A stretch of DNA of 64,000 nucleotides from Bacillus sp. ISL-7 (lineage in GTDB: Bacteria > Bacillota > Bacilli > Bacillales_B > DSM-18226), in contig NZ_JAGGQW010000049.1 in NCBI RefSeq assembly GCF_018613065.1, forward strand, positions 4,601 through 68,600, in the 5' to 3' direction. Made by a program: the position numbers and the translations under genes. The notes beneath the pieces are model-generated. The model did not search any database and had not been told where the DNA came from. It saw only the letters and a program-made list of their open reading frames with translations. Each line of letters begins with the position of its first letter. The first letter of the stretch is position 1. Positions 51,393 to 61,110 of the stretch are shown piece after piece.

Positions 51393-52097
51393 ATGAGTGT
51401 ACATATTGGTGCGAAGGAAAACGAAATTGCTGAAACAGTATTACTGCCAGGAGACCCGCTTCGGGCTAAATATATTGCAGAAACATTTCTAGATGATGCA
51501 AAATGTTACAACGAAGTTCGTAATATGTTCGGATTTACTGGGACGTATAAAGGAAAAAGAATTTCTGTACAAGGAACTGGAATGGGTGTTCCTTCCATTT
51601 CTATTTATATTAATGAACTTATGCAAAGCTATAATGTCCAAAATCTAATTCGTGTTGGAACATGTGGAGCCATTCAAAAAGATGTAAAGGTTCGTGATGT
51701 CATTTTGGCAATGACAAGCTCAACCGACTCAAATATGAATCGTTTAACGTTTGGTCATGTCGATTTTGCCCCTACAGCAAACTTTGATTTACTTCGTAAG
51801 GCATATGATGCAGGGGTGGCAAAAGGACTTAACTTGAAAGTAGGAAATATTTTTACAGCAGATTCATTCTATAATGATAACGCTGAACTTGAAAAATGGG
51901 CTAAATATCAAATCCTGGCGATCGAAATGGAGACCACCGCCCTATATACATTAGCCGCTAAATTTGATCGGAAAGCACTTTCCGTTCTAACAGTTAGTGA
52001 TCACATCTTAACGGGTGAAGAAACAACAGCCGAAGAAAGACAATTAACCTTTAACGATATGATAGAAGTAGCTTTAGAAGCAGCAATAAAAGAATAA
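51393..52097 (+). CDS. deoD: purine nucleoside phosphorylase DeoD
   Basis: Hexameric phosphorylase that splits purine (deoxy)nucleosides to base and (deoxy)ribose-1-phosphate. The 234-aa product has [15 protein letters not shown] with the phosphate loop, [44 protein letters not shown] and the catalytic Asp in [25 protein letters not shown] precedes the ATG. Its position after yodL matches the B. subtilis deoD-yodL neighbourhood. Confidence 0.97.
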   Translation: MSVHIGAKENEIAETVLLPGDPLRAKYIAETFLDDAKCYNEVRNMFGFTGTYKGKRISVQGTGMGVPSISIYINELMQSYNVQNLIRVGTCGAIQKDVKVRDVILAMTSSTDSNMNRLTFGHVDFAPTANFDLLRKAYDAGVAKGLNLKVGNIFTADSFYNDNAELEKWAKYQILAIEMETTALYTLAAKFDRKALSVLTVSDHILTGEETTAEERQLTFNDMIEVALEAAIKE

Positions 52098-52104
52098 TCA
52101 ACAT

Positions 52105-52137
52105 GAGCCTTTTCCAAATAGGATGAGGCTTTTTATT
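52105..52137 (+). terminator. intrinsic terminator of deoD
   Basis: AGCCT and AGGCT stem with a long loop, followed by TTTTATTTT. Confidence 0.6.
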
Positions 52138-52269
52138 TTAGTAATTAACAGGAACTCACTACCAAAATGGAGAATAAATAAAAAACAAAACTCTTCTGTG
52201 ACAAAAATCATCGAAAGACGTCAAAATTAGGCTTAAATTAAATATAGTATTATTTTCGGTAGAAATCCT

Positions 52270-52299
52270 TTGACCAAATATACATTGCGGGGGTATACA
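52270..52299 (+). promoter_or_regulatory. copA promoter with possible CsoR operator
   Basis: TTGACC, 18 nt, TATACA, 20 nt before the copA start. Between them ATACATTGCGGGGGTAT has dyad ends (ATAC/GTAT) and a GGGGGTA half-site like copper-responsive CsoR operators. No csoR gene is adjacent, so the assignment is tentative. Confidence 0.45.
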
Positions 52300-52318
52300 T
52301 ATAAAAGAGGTGATCCAA

Positions 52319-54511
52319 ATGAAAGAGCAGCTCAAATTAGACATTTCTGGAATGACCTGTGCTGCCTGTTCAACGAGAATCGAGAAAGTCCTCAATAAAA
52401 TGGACAGTGTTGAGGCAAATGTCAATTTGGCAATGGAAAGTGCAGCTATTTCTTTCGATACAGAACTGGTTTCAAGTAATGATATTATTACTAAAATAGA
52501 AAATCTTGGTTATGAAGCAACAGAAAAGGTTCACAGGGATACCAAACAGCAGCATAAAGATGCGGAAATTAAACAGAAAAAACGTATATTTCTTCTGTCG
52601 GTAATTCTGTCAATACCGCTTCTATATACGATGCTTTCCCATTTGCCTGTTGATTTTGGTTTACCAATGCCACATTTTTTGATGAATCCATGGTTTCAAT
52701 TACTTTTGGCAACGCCTGTGCAATTTTATATAGGTGGTCAGTTTTATATGGGTGCTTTTAAGGCCCTGAAAAATAAAAGTGCTAATATGGATGTCCTTGT
52801 CTCGTTAGGAACATCAGCAGCATATTTTTATAGCTTAGCTGAAGGAATGAAAACAATTGGTAACACTAACTATATGCCACATCTATATTTTGAAACAAGT
52901 GCTGTACTGATTACATTAATTCTATTAGGGAAATTATTTGAAACGATGGCCAAAGGGAAAACAACGCTTGCCATATCGAAGTTGTTAAGTCTCCAAGCAA
53001 AAGAAGCCACTGTACTAAGAGAAGGTAAGGAGCTTCAAATTCCAATTGAGGAAGTGAAAGTTTCTGACAACTTATTAGTTAAGCCAGGGGAAAAAATTCC
53101 TGTCGATGGAATAGTAACTTTAGGGCAATCTTCTGTTGATGAAGCAATGATAACCGGTGAGTCAATCCCAGTGGAAAAATCTGTTGGGGACAAAGTCATT
53201 GGTTCAACGATCAATAAGAATGGCACCCTGACCATAAAAGCATTGAAGATTGGCAAAGATACAGCACTTGCTGGAATAATTAAAATTGTCGAAGAGGCCC
53301 AAGGCAGCAAAGCCCCAATCCAACGGGTAGCAGATACAATTTCAGGTTATTTTGTGCCTGTTGTGCTTGCAATCTCAATGTTTACTTTTTTAATTTGGTA
53401 CTTCTTTGTGAATCCTGGAGATTTCCCTTCTGCATTAGAAACAGCGATTGCTGTTCTTGTTATAGCTTGTCCATGTGCGTTAGGACTAGCCACTCCAACA
53501 TCTATCATGGTTGGTACAGGTAAAGGAGCTGAAATGGGGATTCTTTTTAAAGGTGGAGAGCATTTAGAAGCAGCCCATAAAATTAATGCAATCGTCCTTG
53601 ATAAAACCGGCACGATCACAAAAGGACATCCTACAGTAACAGATTTTATAGCCTATCAGGACGAGAAAAAAGTACTCCAATACCTCGTTTCAGCAGAAAA
53701 GTCATCTGAACATCCACTTGCCGAAGCGATCGTAAAATATGGGATTGAAAAAAGATCAAGTACCCTGCCTGTCAAACGGTTTAAGGCAGTACCTGGTTAT
53801 GGAATTGAAGCAAAAATAGGCGATGATGAAATATTTGTAGGCACCAGTAAACTTATGGCTCTAAAAAATATTCCCAGCATTACGGGAGACCAAGACCTAA
53901 CCCGATTGGAGAACGAAGGGAAAACAGCTATGTTTATTGCCATAAATTCCAGTATTATGGGTGTAGTTGCGGTTGCCGATACAGTAAAAGAGACAGCTAA
54001 AATGGCGGTTCAGCAATTAAACCAATTAGGAATTAAAGTGTTTATGTTAACTGGTGATAATGAACGTACGGCTAAAGCGATTGCGAATCAAGTCGGCATT
54101 ACTAATGTAATTGCAGAAGTCCTTCCCGAGGAAAAGGCCAATCATGTCAAAGAACTACAGCTGCAAGGTCTAAAAGTGGCCATGGTTGGCGATGGAATAA
54201 ATGATGCACCAGCCCTTGTCGTAGCTGATATAGGAATTGCAATCGGTACGGGTACTGATGTAGCGATTGAAGCTGCTGATATAACAATTCTTGGCGGGGA
54301 ATTAACCTTGATTCCAAAGGCAATGTGTTTAAGTAAATTAACGATGCAAAATATTCGCCAAAACCTCTTTTGGGCGCTTGTTTATAATTCAGGGGGGATT
54401 CCAATTGCGGCACTTGGCTTGTTAGCCCCTTGGGTTGCTGGTGCAGCCATGGCGTTTAGTTCAGTATCAGTAGTGTCCAACGCCCTTCGTTTGAAGCGAG
54501 TGAAAATATAA
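52319..54511 (+). CDS. copA: copper-exporting P1B-type ATPase CopA
   Basis: Exports Cu(I) from the cytosol. The 730-aa product has a single N-terminal HMA domain ([15 protein letters not shown]), where B. subtilis CopA has two. It then shows eight membrane helices, the actuator TGES, the metal site CPCALG in helix 6, the phosphorylation site DKTGTIT, the SEHPLAEAI His-Pro motif, and [13 protein letters not shown] at 52319 follows AAAGAGGTG; GTG at 52310 lies within that site. It is followed by copZ. Cu versus Ag specificity is by family inference. Confidence 0.95.
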   Translation: MKEQLKLDISGMTCAACSTRIEKVLNKMDSVEANVNLAMESAAISFDTELVSSNDIITKIENLGYEATEKVHRDTKQQHKDAEIKQKKRIFLLSVILSIPLLYTMLSHLPVDFGLPMPHFLMNPWFQLLLATPVQFYIGGQFYMGAFKALKNKSANMDVLVSLGTSAAYFYSLAEGMKTIGNTNYMPHLYFETSAVLITLILLGKLFETMAKGKTTLAISKLLSLQAKEATVLREGKELQIPIEEVKVSDNLLVKPGEKIPVDGIVTLGQSSVDEAMITGESIPVEKSVGDKVIGSTINKNGTLTIKALKIGKDTALAGIIKIVEEAQGSKAPIQRVADTISGYFVPVVLAISMFTFLIWYFFVNPGDFPSALETAIAVLVIACPCALGLATPTSIMVGTGKGAEMGILFKGGEHLEAAHKINAIVLDKTGTITKGHPTVTDFIAYQDEKKVLQYLVSAEKSSEHPLAEAIVKYGIEKRSSTLPVKRFKAVPGYGIEAKIGDDEIFVGTSKLMALKNIPSITGDQDLTRLENEGKTAMFIAINSSIMGVVAVADTVKETAKMAVQQLNQLGIKVFMLTGDNERTAKAIANQVGITNVIAEVLPEEKANHVKELQLQGLKVAMVGDGINDAPALVVADIGIAIGTGTDVAIEAADITILGGELTLIPKAMCLSKLTMQNIRQNLFWALVYNSGGIPIAALGLLAPWVAGAAMAFSSVSVVSNALRLKRVKI

Positions 54512-54532
54512 ATATAAAGTGAGGTAATTTTC

Positions 54533-54739
54533 ATGGAGAAAACAACATTACAGGTTACAGGAATGACATGCGGACATTGTGAAAAGGCAGTGAAAACAGC
54601 ACTTCTCAATTTAGAAGGTGTAACAGAAGTTAATGTTTCATTAAAAGATGGCAAGGTTATGGTTGGTCATGATCTAAGCAAAGCCTCAGTTGGGAAGCTT
54701 AAAGAAGCCGTCGAAGATCAAGGTTATGATGTAGGATAA
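54533..54739 (+). CDS. copZ: copper chaperone CopZ
   Basis: A 68-aa ferredoxin-like HMA domain that carries Cu(I) to CopA. Motif GMTCGHCEKAVKTAL at residues 10-24 holds the two metal cysteines, and the C-terminus has the conserved DQGYDVG. It starts 21 nt after copA behind GTGAGG and ends at a perfect 18-bp terminator. In B. subtilis the order is copZ-copA; here copZ is second. Confidence 0.96.
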   Translation: MEKTTLQVTGMTCGHCEKAVKTALLNLEGVTEVNVSLKDGKVMVGHDLSKASVGKLKEAVEDQGYDVG

Positions 54740-54740
54740 A

Positions 54741-54778
54741 AATAAACGGCACCTACCATTTGGTAGGTGCCGTTTATT
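54741..54778 (+). terminator. intrinsic terminator of copA-copZ
   Basis: A perfect 18-bp stem, AATAAACGGCACCTACCA with its complement around TT. Confidence 0.88.
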
Positions 54779-54985
54779 GTGAAAATTTATTTGTGATCTT
54801 ATTATAATTTCATTAACTTTTCTTTGTTAATTTTATACGAAAGATGTTATTCTAATCACTAAGGGTTATTTTTTAAAAGTATCTGATAATAGCTTTTGAA
54901 AATTTGGAAATCCATCTAGCACCTAATAAGAAAATTTTCGCTGGATCATTTCTTATTTTTATGGATAATGAAAGTGGTGAAGGAT

Positions 54986-56479
54986 TTGGAAGACGAGAAA
55001 ATTGAACAGATAAAAGCGCAAGAATCAAACGTTGAACAAGAGCAAGGATCAGCAAACAAATCAGGACACATACGTTTAAAAAAATTCCATTTTATCATGC
55101 TGTTGTTTATGGTTGTGTTTCTATCTGCGGGAATTACAACGTTTGCACTAGCATTTGGAGAAGAAAAGGTCGTTACAGTTGGAACAGAAAGACCAGAATT
55201 TGATAAACTCTATGAAGCATATGATACATTGAAAAGTGGTTATTTTAAGGATATTGATCAAAAAAAGGTCATTAATGGTGCAATAAATGGGATGGTGGAG
55301 TCGCTGGATGATCCCTATTCAGACTATATGAGTAATGAAGAAGCAGAAAGCTTTCATGGCAGCATTTCTTCATCTTTTGAAGGGATTGGCGCTGAAATTC
55401 AGGAAAAGGATGGGCACATCGTGATTGTGTCTCCCATAAAAGGATCTCCTGCGGAAAAAGCTGGCTTAAAGCCAAATGACATGATTATGTCCGTTAATGG
55501 AAAAAGCCTCCAAGGGATGAATTCTACTCAAGCAGTAACACTAATTCGTGGGAAAAAGGGTACAAAGGTTGAGTTGTCTGTCCAACGCCCTGGCACAGCA
55601 GCTCCAATGACTGTGCCAATTATCCGTGATGAGATACCAATTGAAACTGTTTATGGTGAAATGGTGGGAGACGGGATTGCTAAAGTTCAAATTACGAGCT
55701 TTTCTAGTAATACGTCGAAGGAACTAGTTGAGACCTTGAATGACTTGAATAGGAAAGGAATGAAGGGTCTAGTCTTAGACTTGCGTCAAAATCCAGGAGG
55801 TTTATTGGACCAAGCCATCTCGATTTCGAGCATGTTCGTTCCAAAAGGGAAACTTATTTTAAAAGTAGAAGACCGAAATGGAAAGATTAAGGAATATCCT
55901 TCTCAAAATGAAGGGAACCCAAATCTTCCTTTGGTTGTTTTAATTGATAAAGGGAGTGCCAGTGCATCAGAAATACTTGCCGCAGCTGTAAAAGAATCTG
56001 CTGGTGTTAAGCTAGTCGGAGAGAAGTCTTTTGGTAAGGGAACAGTCCAGACTGCTTCTGACTTCAAGGATGGCTCAAATCTTAAATTCACCACGGCAAA
56101 ATGGTTGACACCGAACGGGAATTGGATTCATAAAAAGGGGATAAATCCTGATGTAGCAGTAGCCCTGCCTGAATATGCAACTCTAACAATTATTAATCCC
56201 GATAAGGAACTGAGACTATCTACATCATCTACGGAAGTTCAAACTGCCCAAAAAATGCTCAAAGCGATTGGTTATGATCCAGGTCGGACAGATGGATTTT
56301 TCGATCAAAAGACAAAAGATGCCGTTACTGCCTTCCAAAAAGCTCAAAAACTCCCAGTCAATGGTGTTTTAAAAGGTGATTCCACCATGAAACTAATGGA
56401 GTTATTAAGGGACAAAATAAAAACAAGTGATACACAAATGCAAGAAGCGATTAAAGTATTAAAGGGAACGATGAAATAA
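54986..56479 (+). CDS. ctpA: C-terminal processing peptidase (S41), CtpA/CtpB type
   Basis: Membrane-anchored serine protease, 497 aa. It has a cytoplasmic N-terminus, one membrane helix (FHFIMLLFMVVFLSAGITTF), a PDZ domain around GLKPNDMIMSVNGKSLQGMN, the S41 core with the nucleophile in KGSASASEILAAA and the Lys in GEKSFGKGTVQ, and a C-terminal peptidoglycan-binding domain (TAQKMLKAIGYDPGRTDGFF). TTG at 54986 is 6 nt after GGTG; the ATG at 54968 has no Shine-Dalgarno. The closest B. subtilis match could be CtpA or CtpB; CtpB acts in sporulation signalling. Confidence 0.92.
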   Translation: MEDEKIEQIKAQESNVEQEQGSANKSGHIRLKKFHFIMLLFMVVFLSAGITTFALAFGEEKVVTVGTERPEFDKLYEAYDTLKSGYFKDIDQKKVINGAINGMVESLDDPYSDYMSNEEAESFHGSISSSFEGIGAEIQEKDGHIVIVSPIKGSPAEKAGLKPNDMIMSVNGKSLQGMNSTQAVTLIRGKKGTKVELSVQRPGTAAPMTVPIIRDEIPIETVYGEMVGDGIAKVQITSFSSNTSKELVETLNDLNRKGMKGLVLDLRQNPGGLLDQAISISSMFVPKGKLILKVEDRNGKIKEYPSQNEGNPNLPLVVLIDKGSASASEILAAAVKESAGVKLVGEKSFGKGTVQTASDFKDGSNLKFTTAKWLTPNGNWIHKKGINPDVAVALPEYATLTIINPDKELRLSTSSTEVQTAQKMLKAIGYDPGRTDGFFDQKTKDAVTAFQKAQKLPVNGVLKGDSTMKLMELLRDKIKTSDTQMQEAIKVLKGTMK

Positions 56480-56484
56480 AAAAA

Positions 56485-56518
56485 GTAACCCGACTCCCCG
56501 GAGTTGGGTCATTTTTTT
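56485..56518 (+). terminator. intrinsic terminator of ctpA
   Basis: ACCCGACTCC pairs with GGAGTTGGGT, followed by seven T residues. Confidence 0.82.
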
Positions 56519-56554
56519 AGAGTACAATTAATGACCATTGGAAGGGAATTGAGG

Positions 56555-57469
56555 ATGAAAAAAGCTGAGGTTTATATTTTATCAGGATTTTTGGGAAGCG
56601 GGAAAACCACCCTTTTAAAACGATTGTTAGAAGATGAACAAAGGTCAGGAAGAAAAACAGCTGTCATGATGAACGAATTAGGTAAGGTTTCCATAGACTC
56701 TGATGCAGTTGAGGGGGATGATGTTTCCTTAAAAGAATTGTTAGGAGGATGTATTTGCTGCTCCATCCAAGACAAACTTGAAGCCCAGTTGCAAGGATTA
56801 TTATTAGATGAAAAACCAGAAGTGATATATATCGAAACAACCGGTGCTGCCCATCCTGTGGAGGTTTTGGATGCTATCCTTTCCCCATTGTTTGCAGATA
56901 AATTATTGATTAAAGGCATCCTAACAACAGTCGATGGCAAGAGATGGATGGAAAGAAAATCCTTAAGTCCCCAGCTCCAGCAATTGATCCTTGAGCAAGT
57001 AAGGCATGCTGACTTCATTATTATCAACAAAATGAATGAATTAAAAGAGAATGAGCAAGCAAAGATTATATTCGAGATTCAATCCATTAATTCTTATGCA
57101 AGATGCCTTCTTACTAATTATTCACAGGTGTCAATTGAACAGTTGAGAAAACTTTCTGTATCCTTTGAAAAGGAAAAGAAAGAGTCACAACGAGTAACTA
57201 TAAATTTAACGACATTTGTTTATCAATTTAAAACTGCCATTAGCCATGCTGAATTTGAGAATTTCTTAAAACGTTTACCAGATACAATTTACCGAATAAA
57301 GGGCTATGTTAAGTTTGATCATTCGGACCTGCCTTTTTTATTTCAGTTTTCTTATGGCATGCCGATTTATCTAAAAGAAGACATGAATATGCGATTAAAC
57401 CTTGTGTTTATTGGTGAAGGTATAAATTGGAATGGGATTGAAACACAATTAGAAAATCTTGAAAAGTAA
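56555..57469 (+). CDS. CobW/COG0523 family GTP-dependent metallochaperone
   Basis: G3E-family GTPase that delivers a metal, often zinc, to a client protein. The 304-aa product has LSGFLGSGKTTLLKRLL (Walker A), the metal-binding GGCICCS near residue 73, IETTGAAHPVEVLDAI and INKMNELKEN as the guanine-specificity region (NKxD changed to NKMN). The C-terminal CobW_C domain is short and has no His-rich tail. ATG at 56555 follows GGAAGGGAATTGAGG. It stands alone. No Zur site was recognised and the client is unknown. Confidence 0.88.
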   Translation: MKKAEVYILSGFLGSGKTTLLKRLLEDEQRSGRKTAVMMNELGKVSIDSDAVEGDDVSLKELLGGCICCSIQDKLEAQLQGLLLDEKPEVIYIETTGAAHPVEVLDAILSPLFADKLLIKGILTTVDGKRWMERKSLSPQLQQLILEQVRHADFIIINKMNELKENEQAKIIFEIQSINSYARCLLTNYSQVSIEQLRKLSVSFEKEKKESQRVTINLTTFVYQFKTAISHAEFENFLKRLPDTIYRIKGYVKFDHSDLPFLFQFSYGMPIYLKEDMNMRLNLVFIGEGINWNGIETQLENLEK

Positions 57470-57555
57470 GAAAAATACCATGATTGAATGAATGATAATT
57501 TCCTCTTCAGGTAACTCTTTTAATGTAGCAAAGATTTTTGTAAAAGGAGGATACG

Positions 57556-58377
57556 ATGAAGAGGGTAGTCATTTTTTTAATGTTAATTCATATCCTCCTA
57601 AATGGCCAAGGGGTAAAAGCAGCATCAACAATCAGCTATAAAATTGAGATGTTAAATTGGAAAGAAGTTAATCAAATCCTGCCAAAGTACACAAAATTTA
57701 CGGTAATGGACGTGGAAACGGGAAGAAAGTTCAAGGTGCAACGACGAGCGGGAAGCCACCATGCGGATGTACAGCCATTAACCACAAAAGACACGAAGGT
57801 AATGAAAAGAATATACGGGGGTAAATGGAGTTGGAAACGCCGAGCTATTATTGTTATTCATAAGGATCAATGGATAGCGGGCTCGATGCATGGAATGCCG
57901 CATGGTGCTGGAGCATTAGCGAATAACTTTCCAGGTCACTTTTGTATTCATTTTTATGGGAGTACCACTCATCGTACCAACTCAATGGACTTATCACATA
58001 TGCTCATGGTTTTGAAGGCTTCTGGCAAATTAAATCAGTATTTAGGAAAAGCGAATCCCTATGAGGTCATAAATGCCTATGTTGCAGGATTGAAGCAGCA
58101 GGATGTCCAGATTACTTCCCAAGCTTCTTTACAAAAAATAAACTGGAAGCCGATTTTAGGGAATGTAGAGAGTGTTAGAATTTCTCGAATGGAGCTTTTG
58201 CCAGCAGAGGATTTAACCGAGGAAATTAGTTTAGATGTCCCCATCGAAATTGATTGGTTTATAAAAAACAGAGGCGGGCAATCCTTTAGAGGGGATATTC
58301 ATCTGGTAAGATTTTCACCAATTGATGCTTGGAAAGTGGATTCAAAGGATTTTCTAAAAGAAAATAATCTTCACTAA
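57556..58377 (+). CDS. secreted protein with divergent L,D-transpeptidase-like motif
   Basis: A 273-aa protein with a signal peptide (VVIFLMLIHILLNGQGVKAA). The central part, TKFTVMDVETGRKFKVQRRA, then AIIVIHKDQWIAGSMHGMPH and GHFCIHFYGSTTHR, recalls the YkuD-type HG...GxxxSxGCxR active site, but the serine and arginine positions differ (GHFCIHF). The C-terminal ~80 residues form a separate beta-rich domain. AAAAGGAGG precedes the ATG. A peptidoglycan-related role is possible but unproven. I do not know a named family for it. Confidence 0.8.
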   Translation: MKRVVIFLMLIHILLNGQGVKAASTISYKIEMLNWKEVNQILPKYTKFTVMDVETGRKFKVQRRAGSHHADVQPLTTKDTKVMKRIYGGKWSWKRRAIIVIHKDQWIAGSMHGMPHGAGALANNFPGHFCIHFYGSTTHRTNSMDLSHMLMVLKASGKLNQYLGKANPYEVINAYVAGLKQQDVQITSQASLQKINWKPILGNVESVRISRMELLPAEDLTEEISLDVPIEIDWFIKNRGGQSFRGDIHLVRFSPIDAWKVDSKDFLKENNLH

Positions 58378-58380
58378 ACA

Positions 58381-58430
58381 AAAAAACATCCTAGTTACTG
58401 GACAACCCAATAATTAGGATGTTTTTTTGT
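58381..58430. terminator. intrinsic terminator
   Basis: AAAAAACATCCTA and TAGGATGTTTTTT form a long stem shared by two convergent genes. Confidence 0.85.
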
Positions 58431-58441
58431 GAAGAAGAAGA

Positions 58442-58687
58442 TTATATCGGCTGTTCGCCAAATTTGATAAACGTACGTTCATCCTCAATTAAACCACAGG
58501 CACCGCATTGGACTCGAAATTCTGGTCCATTGTATGGGAGGTGGAAGGGTTCTAAATCATTTTCACCATACTCTCGGATTACTGCTCCCGATTGAGGGTC
58601 AAGTTTAACAGATTGGGAAACTTGTTGAATAACATTAAAGCGGCTCCGATTCGTTTTGCAATTTGGACATTTATAAGGGGTAGACAT
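58442..58687 (-). CDS. small zinc-ribbon-like protein, 81 aa
   Basis: Two Cys pairs ([13 protein letters not shown] at residue 6 and [15 protein letters not shown] near residue 60) suggest a split zinc ribbon with a beta-rich insert between. AAAGGAGAAACC precedes the ATG on the minus strand. I do not recognise a named family and the function is unknown. Its pattern of conserved-looking cysteines and strong Shine-Dalgarno support a real gene. Confidence 0.78.
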   Translation of the reverse strand: MSTPYKCPNCKTNRSRFNVIQQVSQSVKLDPQSGAVIREYGENDLEPFHLPYNGPEFRVQCGACGLIEDERTFIKFGEQPI

Positions 58688-58786
58688 AAGGTTTCTCCTT
58701 TCTTTGACTTGTTAAATTGTATTTTTTGCAATAGTGTTAGTAAATATGTAACAATGCAAGTGAAGACATAAAAGGGGAGGGATTGT

Positions 58787-59065
58787 TTGTCGAAAGAAAG
58801 AGTGTCCTTCGATGAATTACTAGAGGAATATCGGCAGATTTGGAATAATCGTATACTAGATACAGAAGGAAAAGGTAGTGAAGTGACCCTATTCGAAGCG
58901 ATAAAAAGGGAGCTTCAAGATGAAAACTCACACCCGAGGATCCGGAAAAACAAGTATGAGAAATACTATTCTGCAATCAAAAGAGTGATTAATTCTACGA
59001 TTTCACTAGAAGCCAAGCTATTGTTAATTAAAATTCATAATGAAGTAATGGAAGAATTAAGTTAG
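58787..59065 (+). CDS. hypothetical protein, 92 aa
   Basis: A soluble, mostly helical and highly charged protein: SKERVSFDELLEEYRQIWNN, then DENSHPRIRKNKYEKYYSAI and a C-terminal LEAKLLLIKIHNEVMEELS. TTG at 58787 follows GGGGAGGG. It lies 12 nt before the YtkA-like lipoprotein gene and probably shares its transcript. TGTCGAA, a Spo0A-box match, overlaps its start codon, which may be chance. Confidence 0.7.
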   Translation: MSKERVSFDELLEEYRQIWNNRILDTEGKGSEVTLFEAIKRELQDENSHPRIRKNKYEKYYSAIKRVINSTISLEAKLLLIKIHNEVMEELS

Positions 59066-59077
59066 GAGAGAGGAACC

Positions 59078-59536
59078 TTGAAAAAGCTTTTCGTTTTTTT
59101 GGTGACTGTTCTATGTTTAAGTATTGTTATTTCGTGCAGTAATAAAAAAGAACACGCCGATAATCTACCGCAAATGGTAGAAGTAGAGTTATCCATTAAC
59201 CCGGACCCAGGCAAAATGAATCAACCGATTACATTTGAAGCGAAGGTTACTCAGGGGAATGATCAAGTGAAGGATGCTGAGGTTATTTTTGAGATCTGGC
59301 GTGCAAAGGATGACAAGCATGAAAAGGTAGAAATTAAGCATGCTGAAAAAGGAATATATCGCTTAGAAAGATCCTTCTCACAAGAAGGTACTTATTATAT
59401 CATTTCTCACGTTACAGCAAGAGATATGCATAATATGCCTAAAAAAGAATTTACCATTGGGACCCCAAGTGCACCTGAGGATCCCAACACCAAAAACTCC
59501 ATGGATGGTATGAAGATGGAAGATGAAGATCAGTAA
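59078..59536 (+). CDS. YtkA/FixH-like domain lipoprotein
   Basis: A 152-aa lipoprotein. The leader KKLFVFLVTVLCLSIVISC has a lipobox with Cys at residue 20. The mature part is a beta-sandwich YtkA-like domain (VEVELSINPDPGKMNQPITF, DAEVIFEIWRAKDD, GTYYIISHVTARDMHNMPKK). It ends in a Met/Asp/Glu-rich tail (DGMKMEDEDQ). Family members occur near copper and cytochrome genes, and the Met/His residues could bind metal. TTG at 59078 has GGAGAGAGG upstream. Confidence 0.87.
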   Translation: MKKLFVFLVTVLCLSIVISCSNKKEHADNLPQMVEVELSINPDPGKMNQPITFEAKVTQGNDQVKDAEVIFEIWRAKDDKHEKVEIKHAEKGIYRLERSFSQEGTYYIISHVTARDMHNMPKKEFTIGTPSAPEDPNTKNSMDGMKMEDEDQ

Positions 59537-59539
59537 ACT

Positions 59540-59567
59540 AAAGGACAGAAAAATTGGCTGTCCTTTA
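59540..59567. terminator. bidirectional intrinsic terminator
   Basis: AAAGGACAG and CTGTCCTTT with a 9-nt loop, between convergent genes. Confidence 0.82.
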
Positions 59568-59579
59568 CACTAATGACGT

Positions 59580-60065
59580 TCATGAAATTTCAGTAACATC
59601 AATTTGAGAAAACTGCATATCAACATTTTTGGGGATCTTCACTTCAAGCATATAATCCTTGAAGGTAGCAGTTGCCCCCTTCTTTTTTACAATTGCAGGA
59701 AGGATGATCGTGTGTTTATCTTCATGTTGTGGAATATGCTCAACAATTAGTTGATTAGATGTATGAAAAATACGGAGCTGTTTAACCCATTCCTCTTTTT
59801 TGATTGGAATTCTAACATACACAAAATCATGGGTCTCAAAGGCCGTTGAATTCAATATACTCCTCGTTGGCTCCTGCGGGGATACCGACGATTGGAAACC
59901 CTTAAACATCTCTTGAGGGTTCATCACACCTTTCATGTTAGCGGGCATGATTTTCCCCATAAGATCCTGAACATAGTTATTGATTTCTTCAGGCTTCATT
60001 TTTGTTATCTTATCCTTCAAATCGTTATCAAAAGGAAACTTATCCCAAGGGAACAATGATCTCAT
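59580..60065 (-). CDS. Hsp20/alpha-crystallin-like protein (possible spore coat or GerT-like)
   Basis: A 161-aa protein. After a helical N-terminal part with PWDKFPFDNDL it has an alpha-crystallin-type beta domain (FETHDFVYVRIPIKKEEW, NQLIVEHIPQHEDKHTIILP, YMLEVKIPKNVDM). The C-terminal IxI motif of true small heat shock proteins is absent, as in spore proteins such as GerT or CotM. ATG at 60065 is 5 nt after AGGTGG; a GTG at 60074 sits inside that site. A sporulation role is inference. Confidence 0.75.
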   Translation of the reverse strand: MRSLFPWDKFPFDNDLKDKITKMKPEEINNYVQDLMGKIMPANMKGVMNPQEMFKGFQSSVSPQEPTRSILNSTAFETHDFVYVRIPIKKEEWVKQLRIFHTSNQLIVEHIPQHEDKHTIILPAIVKKKGATATFKDYMLEVKIPKNVDMQFSQIDVTEIS

Positions 60066-60248
60066 CCTTTCCACCTTTTGTAGCTATCTTATCCTATGCC
60101 AATATTTGCCCATTCGTTATTAAAACTTACATCCTTTACAGGGGAACAAGTTTTCACTATTGAGATGGAACTAAAATTTGCATAAATAATTGTTTCTTTT
60201 TAACATATAGTTAAGAGAGAAATTCTAAACATTGAGAGGTAATGATTT

Positions 60249-61019
60249 GTGAAAAAGAAAACGGCTTTGATTACGGGGGGAGCTTCTGGTATTGGCAAAA
60301 AAACTGCTTTATATCTCGCGGAAAATGGGTATCAGCTAGTCATTAACTATCGTAATAGTAAAGCAGAAGCTATTTCTTTAGCAAACCAATTGACTAAATA
60401 TTATGGAACGCAAAACATTACGATTCAAGGAGATGTCTCGAACATGGAGGATTGTATCCGAATTGTTGATGAAACCCTTGCTGTATTTTCAACCGTGGAT
60501 GTTTTAGTTCATAATGCAGGTCCATACATACATGAAAGAAAGAAGCTGACAGACTATTCCTTCGATGAATGGAACTATATTTTACAAGGGAACTTAAGTG
60601 CTGTATTTTATTTGTCAAAACTTATTATTCCTTCGATGCGAAACCAAAAATGGGGAAGAATTATTACAATCGGATATGACCGAGTCGAAACCGCACCAGG
60701 TTGGATATTTCGTTCTGCGTTTGCTGCAGCGAAGACAGGAGTAGCGTCACTTACAAGGACAATTGCAATTGAAGAAGCAGAACATGGGATAACCGCTAAT
60801 ATGGTTTGTCCGGGTGATATAATAAATGAATGGAAAGATAGTAATATCGGGGATGCTATAGCAGCAATGGGTGATAGCCCCATTGGAAGGCAAGGAACAG
60901 GAGAAGATATAGCCAGAGTAATTGCCTTCCTTACGGATGAAAAATCCGATTTAATTACTGGAAGTATAATACCTGTCACAGGTGGACTTGACGTATTAGG
61001 TAAAGTACTTAAGAATTAG
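60249..61019 (+). CDS. short-chain dehydrogenase/reductase family protein with altered active site
   Basis: Rossmann-fold SDR, 256 aa. Cofactor loop TGGASGIGKKTA at residue 9, then VLVHNAGPYI (NAG motif), GRIITIGYDRVET and the C-terminal ITGSIIPVTGGLDVLG. The usual catalytic Tyr of YxxxK is Phe here (SAFAAAKTG, residues ~155-163), and the preceding Ser is Gly or Tyr in ITIGYD. It may be a non-catalytic member or use other residues. GTG at 60249 has GAGAGGTAA upstream. It stands alone; the substrate is unknown. Confidence 0.85.
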   Translation: MKKKTALITGGASGIGKKTALYLAENGYQLVINYRNSKAEAISLANQLTKYYGTQNITIQGDVSNMEDCIRIVDETLAVFSTVDVLVHNAGPYIHERKKLTDYSFDEWNYILQGNLSAVFYLSKLIIPSMRNQKWGRIITIGYDRVETAPGWIFRSAFAAAKTGVASLTRTIAIEEAEHGITANMVCPGDIINEWKDSNIGDAIAAMGDSPIGRQGTGEDIARVIAFLTDEKSDLITGSIIPVTGGLDVLGKVLKN

Positions 61020-61110
61020 TATAATTTTTTGAACTATTTGATTTTCAGGAATGAAAACAGCTTCTTTTGTGGACAATAGAAAATAATCATCTATGAAAGG
61101 AGCAAAGAAA

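Noticed and set aside
52319..54511. CopA read as truncated because only one HMA domain is present
   Set aside because: Many full-length CopA proteins have one N-terminal HMA domain; the start has a good Shine-Dalgarno and all catalytic motifs are intact.
58788..58794. TGTCGAA as a Spo0A box at the 92-aa gene
   Set aside because: A single 7-mer at the start codon, with no second box, is expected by chance in this much DNA.
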